Shown: positions 44,634 to 44,958 of the stretch, piece after piece | Numbering within the stretch: position 1 is the stretch's first letter | How the letters are laid out: each line of letters starts with the position of its first letter | Assembly: GCA_003249955.1 (NCBI GenBank) | Contig: QKHS01000097.1 | Span: 1-44,958, forward strand | Direction: 5' to 3' | Length of the DNA: 44,958 nt | Source of the DNA: Bacteroidales bacterium | GTDB lineage: Bacteria; Bacteroidota; Bacteroidia; Bacteroidales; ML635J-15 | Notes under the pieces: model-generated | What the model saw: the letters and a program-made list of their open reading frames with translations, nothing else | Told to the model about the DNA's origin: nothing | Database searches by the model: none | Made by a program: the position numbers and the translations under genes

Positions 44634-44958
44634 ATACAGAATATTTTTCTGTGGACTTCTTTGCACAAAGCGATTATTCTTTGCAAAAGTATTGTTCCTC
44701 TTTGCATGTTCTGTTTGAGAAAGGTTCACTATCTGCGTACAAAATATTGCAATAATATCTGCTATCTTTTTGATTTCACTAATACCTGTTTGCTTTAATT
44801 TCATGTTTATATTTATTCTGTATTATCATAAGTTATTTGCAATTACTATAATTTTCGATAAATAGCTCTTAATTTTTACATACTGTTCGTATTTTTATAA
44901 GTAGTGTGCTTAAAAAAGTTTTAAAATTTTTTATAAAATTATACTAATTGTAAAAAAT
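44634..44958. other. 325-nt terminal gap with phased TTTGCA repeats
   Basis: A 6-bp hairpin (ACAGAA/TTCTGT, 44636-44641 and 44647-44652) follows rlmB but has no T run. Three phased repeats come next, then an AT-rich stretch to the window end. A minus-strand frame of 78 codons across here overlaps rlmB and looks spurious. Nothing else was recognised. Confidence 0.45.
44657..44706. promoter_or_regulatory. Three phased TTTGCA direct repeats
   Basis: TTTGCA occurs at 44660-44665, 44680-44685 and 44701-44706, spaced 20 and 21 bp. The first two are preceded identically (TTCTTTGCA). The spacing matches the array at 22350-22400 but the core sequence differs. It may be an operator for a gene beyond the window. 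Confidence 0.4.

Noticed and set aside
44568-44804. 78-codon minus-strand frame at the end of rlmB
   Set aside because: It overlaps a conserved rlmB C-terminus and has no recognisable domain or signal.

Overview
The window is a piece of a Bacteroidota chromosome, most likely from the Bacteroidia (Bacteroidales/Marinilabiliales-like). Signs of this are four proteins with type IX secretion (T9SS) C-terminal signals, SprB repeats, a GWxTD lipoprotein, a BT_3928-like DoxX protein, the folP/cdaA neighbourhood, and perfect TAnnTTTG -7 elements a few bases upstream of many start codons. mqnE indicates menaquinone synthesis by the futalosine route. A photolyase suggests exposure to light. No rRNA, tRNA, CRISPR array, IS transposase or phage gene was seen.

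Left part (1-12.4 kb). The 3' end of a giant T9SS adhesin has 80-residue tandem repeats, nine SprB-like repeats and a CHU_C type B sorting domain. It is followed by glyA (minus strand), then a plus-strand set of an Ldh2-family dehydrogenase, a monoacylglycerol-lipase-like hydrolase and glpK. The last two overlap and form a plausible route from monoacylglycerol to glycerol 3-phosphate. Convergent to these is a GT-C-like membrane protein. Next comes a minus-strand ECF sigma operon: sigma factor, 4-TM partner, and an exported protein resembling the SecD P1 head domain.

Middle (12.4-31 kb). A MITE-like palindromic element with heptad repeats precedes mqnE. A five-PAS hybrid histidine kinase follows, then on the minus strand a GT4 glycosyltransferase, an orphan receiver protein, a photolyase and a LamG/T9SS protein whose promoter carries three helically phased direct repeats. 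Next are a lipoprotein/ATPase/FtsX-permease cassette, two convergent T9SS cargo proteins, and a NarL-type two-component system.

Right part (31-45 kb). This is mostly housekeeping. serC, cdaA and folP lie on the minus strand. A dense plus-strand run holds tmk, a BT_3928-like DoxX protein with an internal repeat expansion, tpiA, prmA, a 1501-residue exported protein of unknown function overlapping a GWxTD lipoprotein gene, and rlmB. Spacings of 1-22 nt, with one 23-nt overlap, suggest one transcription unit. The window ends in an AT-rich gap with a second set of 20-21 bp phased repeats.

The best candidates for something undescribed are the lipoprotein/ABC cassette, the 1501-residue/GWxTD pair, the sigma-linked SecD-head protein, and the two phased repeat arrays. 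Residue positions are estimates from the conceptual translations, and family names rest on recognised motifs; no database search was run.
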